A stretch of 64,000 nucleotides of DNA from Thiobacillus sp. (GTDB taxonomy: Bacteria; Pseudomonadota; Gammaproteobacteria; Burkholderiales; Thiobacillaceae). Of the stretch, positions 35,163-43,765 are shown piece by piece. The notes under the pieces are model-generated. The model worked only from the letters and a program-made list of their open reading frames with translations. It did no database searches and was not told where the DNA came from. Numbering within the stretch: the stretch's first letter is position 1; every line of letters begins with the position of its first letter. A program made the translations under genes and the position numbers. The DNA lies in assembly GCA_024235835.1 (NCBI GenBank), contig JACKLQ010000003.1, forward strand, positions 227,943-291,942, given 5' to 3'.

Positions 35163-36209
35163 TCACGGAGTGGCGGCACAGGTGCCCGCGTCCGCCACGG
35201 GCCATACATGGAAGTGGCGCCCTGCCTTCTGCCCCACGCCGACCGCCCCCTTGTCCAGATACAACGCCCAGGCCCAATCAGGCTCGTACAGGCTGGTGGT
35301 GGAGGACCAGTAGGCATCGCGCACGTCGCGGAAAGGGTGCCCCCGCGACAGAGCTGGGGTGTGGGCTTCGCAGTCCACGAGAGATTCCAGTTCGTTGATG
35401 TTGGGCAGCCGCCAGCCGTAGGCGCCGAGGGAGGTGGCGTTCAGGGCCCGTACCGCGCCCAGCGCCTCCATCCAGGCGACCGGGCCGCCGGCCAGGTCAG
35501 CCCCGCGCAGCCAGCGCAGGCCGGTGAGGGCATCGACGACACTCTCTCCCTCGTCCGCAAAACGTGGCCAGGGCCAGGGCTGGCCCGATCGTGTCTCGCC
35601 ATCCTGCCCGCTGCCCCCGCAAGGGCACGGGCTGCCATGGGCGTCGTGGCAAAGCGTCTGGCCAGAGGCGGCAAGCACGGTGCAGCGGCCCCGCGCGGGC
35701 CAGACCAGGAAGGACTGGTCCTTGCCGCCGAAGAACATGCGGCCGCCGTCCATGTCCACATACCACGCATGGGCGGGACTGATGGCTGCGGTAGTGGAGG
35801 TCCAATACCAGCCTGGAAACACGTTGATGAAGGGATGCGCATCGGGCAGCACGGGACGGCCGGTCTGGTGGCTGACCAGGCTTCTCAGTTCCCGGCGGTT
35901 TGGCAGACGCCAATCGGCATGGCCCAGCAGGCGCGCCTCGTTCATCCGCGCCATAAAACCCAGCGCCTCCATCCAGGTGAGGGGGTATTCGGGCAGATTG
36001 GCGTCCCGCGTCCACTCCAGCCCGGTCAGCCGGTCCAGAACCCGGCCGCCTTTTTCCTGGAAACGCGGCGCGGGCCACGCCAGGCCTGCCCGGAATTCCC
36101 CATCCTGGCCGCTGCCCGCACAGGGCATGGGACGGCCATCCGTGCCGTGGCATCCGTCCTGGCCTGTTTGCAGGCACGAGAGCACGTGTCGCAATGAAAA
36201 TATCGGCAC
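35163..36209 (-). CDS. Tandem DUF1566 (Lcl-like) protein
   Basis: A 348-aa protein with two DUF1566 repeats (about residues 55-175 and 225-340). Each has the pattern W-x-x-(N/G)-A-(N/D)-L then MEALG, WRLPN, ELxSLV, HPF, YW(T/S)STT, and ends HVWPV/VWPA. DUF1566 domains occur in exported adhesin-like proteins of unknown role. The start is uncertain: the only plausible one is a GTG, with a hydrophobic stretch and a Cys at about residue 12 that could be a lipobox. Confidence 0.75.
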   Translation of the reverse strand: MPIFSLRHVLSCLQTGQDGCHGTDGRPMPCAGSGQDGEFRAGLAWPAPRFQEKGGRVLDRLTGLEWTRDANLPEYPLTWMEALGFMARMNEARLLGHADWRLPNRRELRSLVSHQTGRPVLPDAHPFINVFPGWYWTSTTAAISPAHAWYVDMDGGRMFFGGKDQSFLVWPARGRCTVLAASGQTLCHDAHGSPCPCGGSGQDGETRSGQPWPWPRFADEGESVVDALTGLRWLRGADLAGGPVAWMEALGAVRALNATSLGAYGWRLPNINELESLVDCEAHTPALSRGHPFRDVRDAYWSSTTSLYEPDWAWALYLDKGAVGVGQKAGRHFHVWPVADAGTCAATP

Positions 36210-36236
36210 AAGCCTGATGATGTTCGCCTTGGCCTG

Positions 36237-36713
36237 TTACCGGCCGGCCGGATGGGCATGATCCTCGATGCGCGTCATGCCTTTCATGTGCTGCTGGGAG
36301 AGTGCGGTCAGCCCATCATGACGGCCCTCCTCGTTGTAGAGCACATCGATGACCAGTCCCCGGCTATCGAAGACCAGGGTGTAGCCGCGCGCCCCGTGAC
36401 GTGCCTCGGTTTCGCGGACACGCTGCTTGTCTCCCGCCGGGGTGCCATAGGCCACCGCCTTGGGTTGCCCACCCACATCGTAGACCCAGCCGACCATGCC
36501 ATTGGGCAGTTTGACCTCGCGGTGGGACTTACCGTGGTGGCTGAAAGCCGCCTGCCGGGTGATGACGCCCAGCGGATAGGCGCGCAGGGTTTGCTCGATG
36601 TCCGCCTGGGGCGTGAAAGCCGGGGGCATAGGCAGCTTGTCGGCCAGGCCGAGGCCGGCCGTGGCACTGAGCAGGGTGGCCAGGATCATTGAGTGGATTG
36701 TTCGGGAGGTCAT
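36237..36713 (-). CDS. Exported protein of unknown function
   Basis: A 158-aa protein with a signal peptide (cleavage after GLA, residue 24). The mature part has an SH3-like feel (NGMVGWVYDVGG, YTLVFDSRGLVIDVLYNEEG) and a His-rich tail (EDHAHPAGR) that could bind metal. Family unknown. It sits between the HD-GYP gene and the DUF1566 gene in the same direction. Confidence 0.65.
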   Translation of the reverse strand: MTSRTIHSMILATLLSATAGLGLADKLPMPPAFTPQADIEQTLRAYPLGVITRQAAFSHHGKSHREVKLPNGMVGWVYDVGGQPKAVAYGTPAGDKQRVRETEARHGARGYTLVFDSRGLVIDVLYNEEGRHDGLTALSQQHMKGMTRIEDHAHPAGR

Positions 36714-36749
36714 GTCTGTTCTCCTTTGCTGAAGGTTGGGGTTCCCCCG

Positions 36750-37523
36750 CTAGAGGGGGAGTGAATTGCCCGTTGCAATCATGCTGACGCATTTCTGGGC
36801 CACCATCGCGCGCAGGGTCGTTTCCTCGGCTTGAAAGGCTTCCACGGCAAGCGGGTCGAACTGGCGGCCCCGCATGCGCTGGATTTCTGTTCTGGCCGCG
36901 TCGAAGGGCAGCCCCCGGCGGTAGGGTCGATCGGACGTGATGGCGTCCAGGGTATCGATGACCGCGAACAGCCGTGCCCACAGTGGGATGGCCTCGCCCT
37001 TGAGCCCCCTGGGGTAGCCGCTGCCGTCGAAGCGCTCCTCATGGCAAAGCACGATCTCGGCGGCTTCGGACATGAATGGGGCGCTGGACAGGATGCGATG
37101 GCCGATGTCGGGGTGCTGGCGCATGGTGGCCCACTCTTCCGCATCGAGTGGGCCATGCTTGAGCAGGATGGCATCGGGGATGCCGATCTTGCCGATGTCG
37201 TGCAGCAGCGCTCCCCAATAAACCTGACGCAGTGTGTCCGCCTCGCTGGTGAAGCGCTTGGCCAATACCAGGGTATGGCAAGCCACCCGCCTGGAGTGCA
37301 GACCGGTTTCGTGTTCCCGCGCATCCAAGGCCTCGGCCAGGGATTCGGCCAAGGCTAGATAAGGATCGGCGGCTGCGGCCTGGGTTTGTCCTGGCCTCTC
37401 TTTCAGGTAGCAGGGCTCACAGCGGCAATCCTCCCCGAGGGCGGAATCCGGAGGAAGGTGGATTCTCGTGCCGCACGCCGCACAGGTTCCGTTGAAGGCA
37501 GCGTTCATCTGTTCTGAAATCAT
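36750..37523 (-). CDS. HD-GYP phosphodiesterase with Cys-rich N-terminus
   Basis: A 257-aa protein. The HD-GYP core is at about residues 55-230 (LLHDIGKIGIPD, then HEERFDGSGYPRGLKGEAIP), which should hydrolyse c-di-GMP. The second His of the usual HHE is Glu here, a variation of unknown effect. Before it is a Cys cluster (C14, C17, C33, C35, C38) resembling a zinc ribbon. The start overlaps the MFS gene by 4 bp. Residence in a copper cluster suggests metal-dependent control of c-di-GMP. Confidence 0.85.
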   Translation of the reverse strand: MISEQMNAAFNGTCAACGTRIHLPPDSALGEDCRCEPCYLKERPGQTQAAAADPYLALAESLAEALDAREHETGLHSRRVACHTLVLAKRFTSEADTLRQVYWGALLHDIGKIGIPDAILLKHGPLDAEEWATMRQHPDIGHRILSSAPFMSEAAEIVLCHEERFDGSGYPRGLKGEAIPLWARLFAVIDTLDAITSDRPYRRGLPFDAARTEIQRMRGRQFDPLAVEAFQAEETTLRAMVAQKCVSMIATGNSLPL

Positions 37524-38707
37524 GATCTGCCTCTGCTTTCCATGCCCGTAATGACATAGGCCGAAACTGATCCGAAAAAGAGTAGTCCGGCCATGGCCCA
37601 GAACAACGCGCCACCAAGCAGTGTGAACAACCAGCCGGCAGTCGCCGAACCAACGGCTTGCCCGAGGCTCGCAGTCGCGGTCTGTTGACCAAGCGCGGCC
37701 CCCTGCGCAGCACCAGCCGCGAGCGACACCAGATAGGCAAGTGCCGGGATCAGAAGGCCCGAGGCCGATGCAAACAAACCAACGGCCAGCAGCGACAACG
37801 AGAATGTGGATGCATACGGCAACAGTCCAACACCCGCCGCCATGGCCAGGAAACCCGGCGCCAAAAGCCGGTCTCCTCCTTGCCGGCGGATCAGATGGGG
37901 TAGCGCCCATGTTTGCACCAGAATCATGATCAGGCTGCATTCGGCGAACAACCAGCCGATCTCGCGCGGACCGAGATCCAGAATCAGCCGCCCATGCAGG
38001 GCGATGCCCACTTCGAAACTGCCCAGACCGAGCATCACCAGCAGTGTCAAAGCCTGCAGCCAGAGGAAGGGTGATTCCTTGACTTCCGGCGCAACAGAAA
38101 GTGAGCGGCTTCGGCTCCCCTCAGGGATTCGCCGATATGCGAGGAACCATAACAGGCCACTTAGCGCCGCCACGGTATAGAACGGCCCATTCTGGTAGCC
38201 GGCATGAGTCATCCAGCCGCTCATCGCCGGACCGAAAAGGAATCCAAGCGCACTGGCTGCATACAGCCATGCGAAGCTGCGCGCCCGTATGTCCGGGACC
38301 TGCTCATCGCCAATCCAGGCGAACATGACCGGCACGATGGCTGCGGCGAACAATCCCGCGAGCCCTCGCATGGTGTAGGCCAGCGCCAGATTTGATGAAA
38401 CCGAGAACACCAGTATGGCCACGCTGAAGCCGGCGAATCCGAGCAGGATTACGGCGCGGCGGCCGATACGATCAGATACACGTCCCCAGAACGGCGCAAA
38501 CAGGAACAGCGAGAACATGTACGCGGCGGTCAGTAGGCCGGTATGCCAAGCAATCGATTCGTTTTCTCCGGCGCCCAGAACACGCGCCAAGAAGAATGGC
38601 AGTACGGGCAGCACAATGCCGAAGCCCATGGCCACCACGAACACTGAAGCGAGCGGCAGAGCGAGTCCGCTCGGGGCGACAAGGCCGGCGCCTGAAGACA
38701 TGCTCAT
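37520..38707 (-). CDS. MFS transporter, drug-efflux type
   Basis: A 395-aa protein with about 12 membrane segments. The conserved loop motif GRVSDRIGRRAVIL lies between TM2 and TM3. The protein resembles bacterial multidrug MFS pumps (TetA/Bcr group), but no substrate can be named. It lies between nhaA and the HD-GYP gene; ATG 38707 fits the first hydrophobic helix. Confidence 0.85.
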   Translation of the reverse strand: MSMSSGAGLVAPSGLALPLASVFVVAMGFGIVLPVLPFFLARVLGAGENESIAWHTGLLTAAYMFSLFLFAPFWGRVSDRIGRRAVILLGFAGFSVAILVFSVSSNLALAYTMRGLAGLFAAAIVPVMFAWIGDEQVPDIRARSFAWLYAASALGFLFGPAMSGWMTHAGYQNGPFYTVAALSGLLWFLAYRRIPEGSRSRSLSVAPEVKESPFLWLQALTLLVMLGLGSFEVGIALHGRLILDLGPREIGWLFAECSLIMILVQTWALPHLIRRQGGDRLLAPGFLAMAAGVGLLPYASTFSLSLLAVGLFASASGLLIPALAYLVSLAAGAAQGAALGQQTATASLGQAVGSATAGWLFTLLGGALFWAMAGLLFFGSVSAYVITGMESRGRS

Positions 38708-38732
38708 ACGGCCCTCATGGGCGCGATCCTGC

Positions 38733-39953
38733 TCAGTTGCCGTTCGACTCCGCGCGGCCAAGCCTCGCGTTCCTGAACACGGCAATTCCCGCCACCGCGG
38801 ATAGCAGCGAACCGATCACGACACTCAGCCGCGCACTGCGAAATGCCTCCGGGGCAGAGAATGCGAGGCCGGCGATGAACAGACTCATGGTGAAGCCAAT
38901 TCCAGCCAGCAGCGCCACGCCATGCATCTGCCGCCAGTTGGCCCCCTCCGGCAGCTTCGCGGCGCCGGATCGCACGGCGAGCCACACGGCGCCCAATATG
39001 CCGAGTTGCTTGCCAACGAGGAGACCCAGCACGATGCCCAGCGAAGTTGGTGAGAACAGCGCGGCCAGGGTGGATGCCGAGAACGCGATACCCGAATTGA
39101 AAAACGCGAACACAGGCACCACGCCGAACTCGACCCAGGGGCGCAGGTGCTGTTCGATTTCCAGCGATGGCGAAAGGGACTGGCCCTGTTGCGCCTGCGA
39201 CGAATTCAAGGGGATCGCCAAGCCGATAGCCACTCCGGCCAGGGTCGCGTGGATGCCGGATTTCAATACGGCGACCCAGAGGAACGCACCGACGACCACA
39301 TAGGCCGCGGTGCGGGTGACATTGAAAAAATTGAGGCCGATGAGGGCGGCTATCCCGAAAGCCGCCATCACCAGCGACGGCGTGGCCAGTCGCTCCGTGT
39401 AGAACAGGGCGATGATCAGGATCGCCCCCAGGTCGTCGAAGATCGCCAGTGCGGTGAGAAACACCTTGAGTGAGGCCGGCGCTCGAGTACCCAGGAATGC
39501 GAGCACTGTCAGGGCCAGCACCGTGTCGGTGGCGGTAGGGATCGCCCAGCCGCGCATGGCTGCCGGGTCGCCGGCGTTGAACGCGGCATAGACCAGCGCC
39601 GGCGCCGCCATGCCGCCCATGGCCGCGAAGGCAGGCGCCGCGATCGCCCTGGGGCTGGACAAGCGGCCCTGCGTTATTTCGCGTTTGAGTTCCAGGGCGA
39701 TGAGCAGAAAAAAGAACACCATCAGGCCGTCGTTGATCCAGAGGATGAGCGGTTTGTCGATGGCCAGGGTTCCCACCCTCACCATGACCGGGAGGTGGTG
39801 CACCAGTTGATAGGCATCGCGCAGGGGTGAGTTGGCCAGGACGAGCGCAAGCAGCATGGCGGCCAGGGTGAGCAGGCCGGCCATCACATGCGGACGAGAT
39901 GGCAATGTCACACGCACGATCGGTTCCCACGATGCCGGTTTTCCTGTCCGCAC
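38733..39953 (-). CDS. nhaA: Na+/H+ antiporter NhaA
   Basis: A 406-aa NhaA-family antiporter. The family motifs are seen: FLLIALELKRE, PTATDTVLALTVL, LAIFDDLGAI (the Asp pair) and GIGFTMSLFIAGLAF. It exchanges sodium for protons across the inner membrane. The start is uncertain (GTG at 39953 or the ATG 23 codons in). NhaA is not usual in copper islands, so it may be a fellow traveller. Confidence 0.9.
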   Translation of the reverse strand: MRTGKPASWEPIVRVTLPSRPHVMAGLLTLAAMLLALVLANSPLRDAYQLVHHLPVMVRVGTLAIDKPLILWINDGLMVFFFLLIALELKREITQGRLSSPRAIAAPAFAAMGGMAAPALVYAAFNAGDPAAMRGWAIPTATDTVLALTVLAFLGTRAPASLKVFLTALAIFDDLGAILIIALFYTERLATPSLVMAAFGIAALIGLNFFNVTRTAAYVVVGAFLWVAVLKSGIHATLAGVAIGLAIPLNSSQAQQGQSLSPSLEIEQHLRPWVEFGVVPVFAFFNSGIAFSASTLAALFSPTSLGIVLGLLVGKQLGILGAVWLAVRSGAAKLPEGANWRQMHGVALLAGIGFTMSLFIAGLAFSAPEAFRSARLSVVIGSLLSAVAGIAVFRNARLGRAESNGN

Positions 39954-39958
39954 CTACG

Positions 39959-40237
39959 CTAACGCGAGTGTTGCCCGTCAGTGCCGCGTCCGGCGAAGGC
40001 GTTGTAGATCGGCACCCAGACCAGGGCGAAATACCAGCCATAGCCGTAACTCTCCACCAGTCCCAGGAAATAGCTCTGCCAGCTGATCCACTCGAAACCG
40101 GGCAGCAGCTTCTGCCAGGATTCGTACATGGCATGGGCGGGGAACAACAGATCGAAAGCCACGCACAGGGTGAAGGTGATGGCCAGGAACAGGCTGGTGG
40201 CGTGCCCGACCGCGGTTAAAGAGATGCCTGATTTCAT
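39959..40237 (-). CDS. DUF5676-type membrane protein
   Basis: A 92-aa protein with two membrane segments (about residues 10-32 and 56-82, with an FEWISWQSYFLGLVESYGYGWY motif). Small proteins of this type accompany copper YHS genes. The ATG overlaps the YHS gene stop by 4 bp. Function unknown. Confidence 0.75.
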   Translation of the reverse strand: MKSGISLTAVGHATSLFLAITFTLCVAFDLLFPAHAMYESWQKLLPGFEWISWQSYFLGLVESYGYGWYFALVWVPIYNAFAGRGTDGQHSR

Positions 40238-40563
40238 GCTGTCCCTCCTTTCTCGCCGCTCGTGGCCTGCAGGTACTTGTCCGGTTCGGCTTCGAACTTG
40301 TCCAGGCAATCGCGGCTGCAGAAGCGGTAGGGCTTGCCCTGGTGCCCCTTACTGTAGCCCTGGTCCGGTGAAACCGTCATGCCGCACACGGGGTCCTTTT
40401 GTTCCTCCTGCGCGATCCCGTCGTCGCCTTCGTGGCCGGCGTGGCTCCCATGTCCACCACCACAACCGTGGCTATGCCCGTGGCCCTTATGTCCTCCGCA
40501 GCCGACGCGCATCATGAAATAGAACAGGGCGCCGATAATCAGAAACCACAACAGTCCTTCCAT
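40234..40563 (-). CDS. YHS-domain membrane protein
   Basis: A 109-aa protein. A single TM helix (about 3-20) is followed by a His/Gly-rich stretch (CGGHKGHGHSHGCGGGHGSH, 23-42) and a YHS domain (DPVCGMTVSPDQG at about 57-69, CSRDCLDKFE later). It probably binds and delivers copper near the membrane. A hairpin precedes it (40579-40600). Confidence 0.85.
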   Translation of the reverse strand: MEGLLWFLIIGALFYFMMRVGCGGHKGHGHSHGCGGGHGSHAGHEGDDGIAQEEQKDPVCGMTVSPDQGYSKGHQGKPYRFCSRDCLDKFEAEPDKYLQATSGEKGGTA

Positions 40564-40578
40564 ATTTGCCTCCTTTCC

Positions 40579-40600
40579 CGCCGCGCCAACACGCGCGGCG
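40579..40600. terminator. Hairpin between the ICMT-like and YHS genes
   Basis: CGCCGCGC / GCGCGGCG, 8 bp with a six-base loop, in the 66-base gap. No U-tract; it may tune expression of the genes downstream. Confidence 0.4.
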
Positions 40601-40628
40601 CATCACCAAACCCGTGTGACCGGACGTG

Positions 40629-41279
40629 TCAGGCCTTTTTCGCCGTCATGCCGGCCAGGTGCGGGATAAACGCGGGCGTACGGCCGGCATACTCCCGCCA
40701 GGCCGCGCCGAAATCCTGCTGTGCCATGCGGTCCTCCCCGCGGGCCAGCCGCACGTACATGAACAGCAGGACAGGGAACATCAGCAGGGTGAGCAGGGTC
40801 GGCCACTGCACCAGGAAACCCAGCATGACCAGGATGAAAGCCACGTACTGGGGGTGGCGGATGTGGGCATAGGGGCCGGTGGTGGCCAGTTGATGGCCGC
40901 GCTGCGCCGCGTAGAGCGGCCCCCAGGCCTTGGCGAGCAGGATGAAGCCCGCGCCGATCAGGAGCATGCTGAGCACGTGGAAGGGGCCGAAGTGCGGATT
41001 GGCGCGCCAGCCGAATAGCATCTCCAGCAGGTGCCCCGCGTCGTGCGAGAGCCAGTCCACTTCGGGATAACGGCTCTGCAGCCAGCCGGAGAGGAAATAG
41101 ATGGTGAGGGGATAGCCGTACATCTCCGTGAACAGGGCCACCAGGAATGCCGAAAAGGCGCCGAACGACCGCCAGTCGCGCGTGGTGCGCGGTTTGAAGA
41201 AACTGAAGGCGAACAGGATGAAGACCGCCGCGTTGACGATCACCAGCGACCACAGGCCGTAGTCGGGGGAGGCGTTCAT
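40629..41279 (-). CDS. Isoprenylcysteine methyltransferase-like membrane protein
   Basis: A 216-aa protein with five to six membrane segments. The C-terminal ICMT/PEMT-type motif is seen (GPYAHIRHPQYVAFIL, then ARGEDRMAQQDFGAAWREY). Such proteins methylate isoprenylcysteine or act in lipid methylation; in copper islands the substrate is unknown. It overlaps the DUF2933 gene by 4 bp. Confidence 0.85.
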   Translation of the reverse strand: MNASPDYGLWSLVIVNAAVFILFAFSFFKPRTTRDWRSFGAFSAFLVALFTEMYGYPLTIYFLSGWLQSRYPEVDWLSHDAGHLLEMLFGWRANPHFGPFHVLSMLLIGAGFILLAKAWGPLYAAQRGHQLATTGPYAHIRHPQYVAFILVMLGFLVQWPTLLTLLMFPVLLFMYVRLARGEDRMAQQDFGAAWREYAGRTPAFIPHLAGMTAKKA

Positions 41280-41506
41280 CTCGTGCCGCCCGCATCGGGA
41301 TCTTTCCCGCCATGGCCACTGTGCCCGCCATGGAAGAGGTGCAGCAACGGGCAGGCCGCCAGCAGCAAGAAAGGCAGAAAGCCGAGCAAGTGCGCGCGGT
41401 GCTCGGTGAACAGGAAAAAGCCGGCGATCACCAAGAACCCCGCCAGTACCCAGCCGCTGCGTGAAAAGCTTTTCTTCGGTTGCGGGTTCATGATGGCGTG
41501 TCCCAT
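41276..41506 (-). CDS. DUF2933-type membrane protein
   Basis: A 76-aa protein with two hydrophobic segments (about 19-33 and 38-56) and a His-rich tail (LFHGGHSGHGGKDPDAGG). DUF2933 proteins are common beside copper genes, and the tail could bind metal. A second ATG five codons in is possible. Confidence 0.75.
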   Translation of the reverse strand: MGHAIMNPQPKKSFSRSGWVLAGFLVIAGFFLFTEHRAHLLGFLPFLLLAACPLLHLFHGGHSGHGGKDPDAGGTR

Positions 41507-41521
41507 GGCCTGACGGCAGCC

Positions 41522-41908
41522 TTACTCGATGAGACTGTCCCGCACGCGTTGCAGGCGCGAACGGACTTCCTGGCCCAAGGCGTGGATTTCCGGCCTGTCG
41601 ACGAGTTGGAGCACCGCCGCCGGGTCCATGAAGGCGACGGTGGTACCGTCGTCCCCCTCGCGCACCACCACGTTGCAGGGCAGGAGCAGCCCGATGTCCG
41701 GCTCGGCGCTGATGGCCTGGTGCGCTAGCGGGGGATTGCAGGCGCCCAGGATGCGGTAAGGCCGGCCATCGACGCCCAGCTTGGCCTTCATGGTGGCCTG
41801 TACGTCGATGTCGGTGAGGACGCCGAAGCCTTCTGTCTTGAGTGCCTCCGTCACTCGCCCAACAGTGGCACCGAAGGGCGTGTGCAAGGTGATCGAAAAT
41901 CCGTACAT
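41522..41908 (-). CDS. DUF302-family protein
   Basis: A 128-aa cytoplasmic protein. DUF302 core: TLKTEGFGVLTDIDVQATMKAKLG, YRILGACNPPLAHQA, LLPCNVVV. The family often occurs beside metal and sulfur genes; it binds heme or metal in no proven case I can rely on. ATG 41908 lies after a GGAG. Confidence 0.85.
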   Translation of the reverse strand: MYGFSITLHTPFGATVGRVTEALKTEGFGVLTDIDVQATMKAKLGVDGRPYRILGACNPPLAHQAISAEPDIGLLLPCNVVVREGDDGTTVAFMDPAAVLQLVDRPEIHALGQEVRSRLQRVRDSLIE

Positions 41909-41927
41909 CGTGTGCTCCTGTTGTGGG

Positions 41928-42422
41928 TTACTTGCCGTGCATGGCGTGGCCGCGTGGCGGACGGCATTCCAGGCTGTCCGCCTCGCATTGCTCGAGGTAA
42001 TGGACGAAGGCACGCCGCAGTCTTTCCGGCCAGCCTTCGCCCAGGGCAAGGCCGGTTTCGCCCAGACGAGCCCCAATCTGCTGTTCCGTTGCCTGCAGGA
42101 GGTCATAGACGATTTCCAGCCGCTCACCGCTTACGCTTGCCGACTCCACCCCCATCATTTCCATCAGCGATGCCACAAGCCTGTCGGCCTGCTCGGCTGA
42201 CAAGGGCACGCCAAGCAGGAGTGAGCGCCGCTTGAGCACCACGCGCCCCTCCTGCTTGGGCGCGGCTTGCCCGGGATGGCCGATGTAGAGATGCGGATTG
42301 GCCACGAACCGCTCCTGGCACTGCGTTGAGCAGAAGGCGTAATGGATGCCCTGGTAGACCGTATCCAGTTGCCTGGCGTCCACCTCCATGCCGCATACGG
42401 GGTCCTTGACCAGGGAACTCAT
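41928..42422 (-). CDS. YHS protein with C-terminal helical domain
   Basis: A 164-aa protein. The N-terminal YHS domain (KDPVCGMEVDARQLD and CSTQCQERFVANPHLYIG) should bind copper. It is followed by a ferredoxin-like segment (about 60-115) and a helical end. This is one of three YHS-containing proteins in the cluster. It begins 3 bases after the SHOCT gene stop. Confidence 0.8.
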   Translation of the reverse strand: MSSLVKDPVCGMEVDARQLDTVYQGIHYAFCSTQCQERFVANPHLYIGHPGQAAPKQEGRVVLKRRSLLLGVPLSAEQADRLVASLMEMMGVESASVSGERLEIVYDLLQATEQQIGARLGETGLALGEGWPERLRRAFVHYLEQCEADSLECRPPRGHAMHGK

Positions 42423-42425
42423 CGC

Positions 42426-42650
42426 TCAGCCTCCCAAGTCGGCGCGGCGCTTCAGGTATTCCTCGCGATCAACCTCGCCACGGGCATAGCGCTCCTCGAG
42501 GATTTCCAGGGCGCTCCTGCTGCGGCCTTCTCCCTTGTCGCCAAGGAAATAGCGGATCACCAGGAAAAGGAGGATGAGCGGCACGACCCAGACCAGGATC
42601 ATGCCGAGTCCGCCACCCCATCCCATGCCGTAATGGTCGAATCCGTACAT
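42426..42650 (-). CDS. SHOCT-domain small membrane protein
   Basis: A 74-aa protein: one TM helix (about 15-37), then the SHOCT signature (ALEILEERYARGEVDREEYLKRRADL). SHOCT proteins are often found with metal genes, possibly as oligomerisation elements. Good ribosome-binding site upstream (GGACATG). Confidence 0.85.
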   Translation of the reverse strand: MYGFDHYGMGWGGGLGMILVWVVPLILLFLVIRYFLGDKGEGRSRSALEILEERYARGEVDREEYLKRRADLGG

Positions 42651-42692
42651 GTCATGTCCTCCAATCTGAAAGTCTTGCCGCCTGGGAGTGGG

Positions 42693-43361
42693 TTACTTGG
42701 CCGGCATGCCCATGCCGCCCTGCATGCCAGGCCCCATTCCACCTTGCATGCCCATGCCCTTCTGCATCATGTCCAGGCGCTGCTCCATCATCTGCATGCG
42801 CCGGGCCATCATGTCATCCTGCCCGGCCATGCCCATGCCGCCTTGCATGCCTGGGCCCGAGCGCTGCTGCATCATCATCTGCATCATGTCCATGCGCTTT
42901 TCCATCATCTCCATGCGCTTGCCCATCATGTCGTCCATTCCGGCCATGCCACCCCCCTGCATGCCCTGGCCCATCATGCCCATACCGCCTTGGCCACCCA
43001 TCATTCCCATGCCACCCTTGCCGCCCATCATGCCCATTCCCATTCCCATGCCGCCGCCCTTGGCATCCGCCATGGGACAGGGGCGGTCTTTCATCAAGGC
43101 CTCCATGTCCTTCATCTGTTCTTCCATCATGGCCATGCGCTTGCTGGGGTCACGCATCTGGCGCATGTCCATCATGCGCTTGCGCATCATCTGCATGCGG
43201 TCTGTGGCCTCCGGCGTGGCGGCCTGAGTGGCCGTCTGGGCCTGGTCGGGATGGTGGCCGCTGTGTTCATCCTTGGCCGCGTCGGCGGCCATGGACAGGG
43301 CAGGCATGGAGAGGGCGCCGGCCATGGCCAGCATCAGGGTGGTGCGTTGCATCGATTTCAT
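42693..43361 (-). CDS. Methionine-rich periplasmic copper-binding protein
   Basis: A 222-aa protein with signal peptide (cleavage near residue 25). About 60 residues are Met, in repeated MMxxRM, GMGMMGG and MQGGMGM runs from residue 52 to the end. Met clusters bind Cu(I)/Ag(I). I take ATG 43361 because AAGGAG precedes it; a start 11 codons earlier also exists. No enzyme motif. It likely acts as a periplasmic metal sponge. Confidence 0.8.
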   Translation of the reverse strand: MKSMQRTTLMLAMAGALSMPALSMAADAAKDEHSGHHPDQAQTATQAATPEATDRMQMMRKRMMDMRQMRDPSKRMAMMEEQMKDMEALMKDRPCPMADAKGGGMGMGMGMMGGKGGMGMMGGQGGMGMMGQGMQGGGMAGMDDMMGKRMEMMEKRMDMMQMMMQQRSGPGMQGGMGMAGQDDMMARRMQMMEQRLDMMQKGMGMQGGMGPGMQGGMGMPAK

Positions 43362-43390
43362 GGTGAGCTCCTTGCGTGGGAAAAGTGATT

Positions 43391-43732
43391 TCATTTGACG
43401 GTTTCGATCCGGGTCACGGTCAACATGCCGTTCATGCGGTCAGCGCGGAAATGGACGTTATCGCCTGGCTTGACCTGATCCAGCATGGCGGGGTCCTTCA
43501 CGCGGAAGATCATGGTCATGGGGGGCATGTCCAGGTTCGCCAGTTGGCCGTGCTTGATGGTGAGCTTGCCCTGGGCCTTGTCCACCTTCTTCACGGTGCC
43601 TTCGGACATCATGTCGCCCATGGCGGCATGAGCGGAGCCGCTGCCATGGCTCATGTGGTTCATGTCGGCCAGGGCGGGCAGCCCGAGGGGGAGGGTCATG
43701 ACCAGGATTAAGGTGGAGAGCGAACGTTTCAT
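43391..43732 (-). CDS. cusF: CusF-like periplasmic copper chaperone
   Basis: A 113-aa protein with signal peptide (about 1-22). The CusF/CopB-type beta-barrel is recognised by GTVKKVDKAQGKLTIKHG, LDMPPMTMIFRVKDP and GDNVHFRAD. The Met pair (M-x-M) fits Cu(I) binding; the Trp of E. coli CusF is not seen. It hands metal to an RND or oxidase system. Confidence 0.88.
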   Translation of the reverse strand: MKRSLSTLILVMTLPLGLPALADMNHMSHGSGSAHAAMGDMMSEGTVKKVDKAQGKLTIKHGQLANLDMPPMTMIFRVKDPAMLDQVKPGDNVHFRADRMNGMLTVTRIETVK

Positions 43733-43765
43733 GGTGTTCCTTTCAGTGAGGGAAGTTAGGGAATT

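Noticed and set aside
36750..37940. A longer start for the HD-GYP gene
   Set aside because: The extension lies wholly within the MFS gene; the inner ATG with a 4-bp overlap is better.
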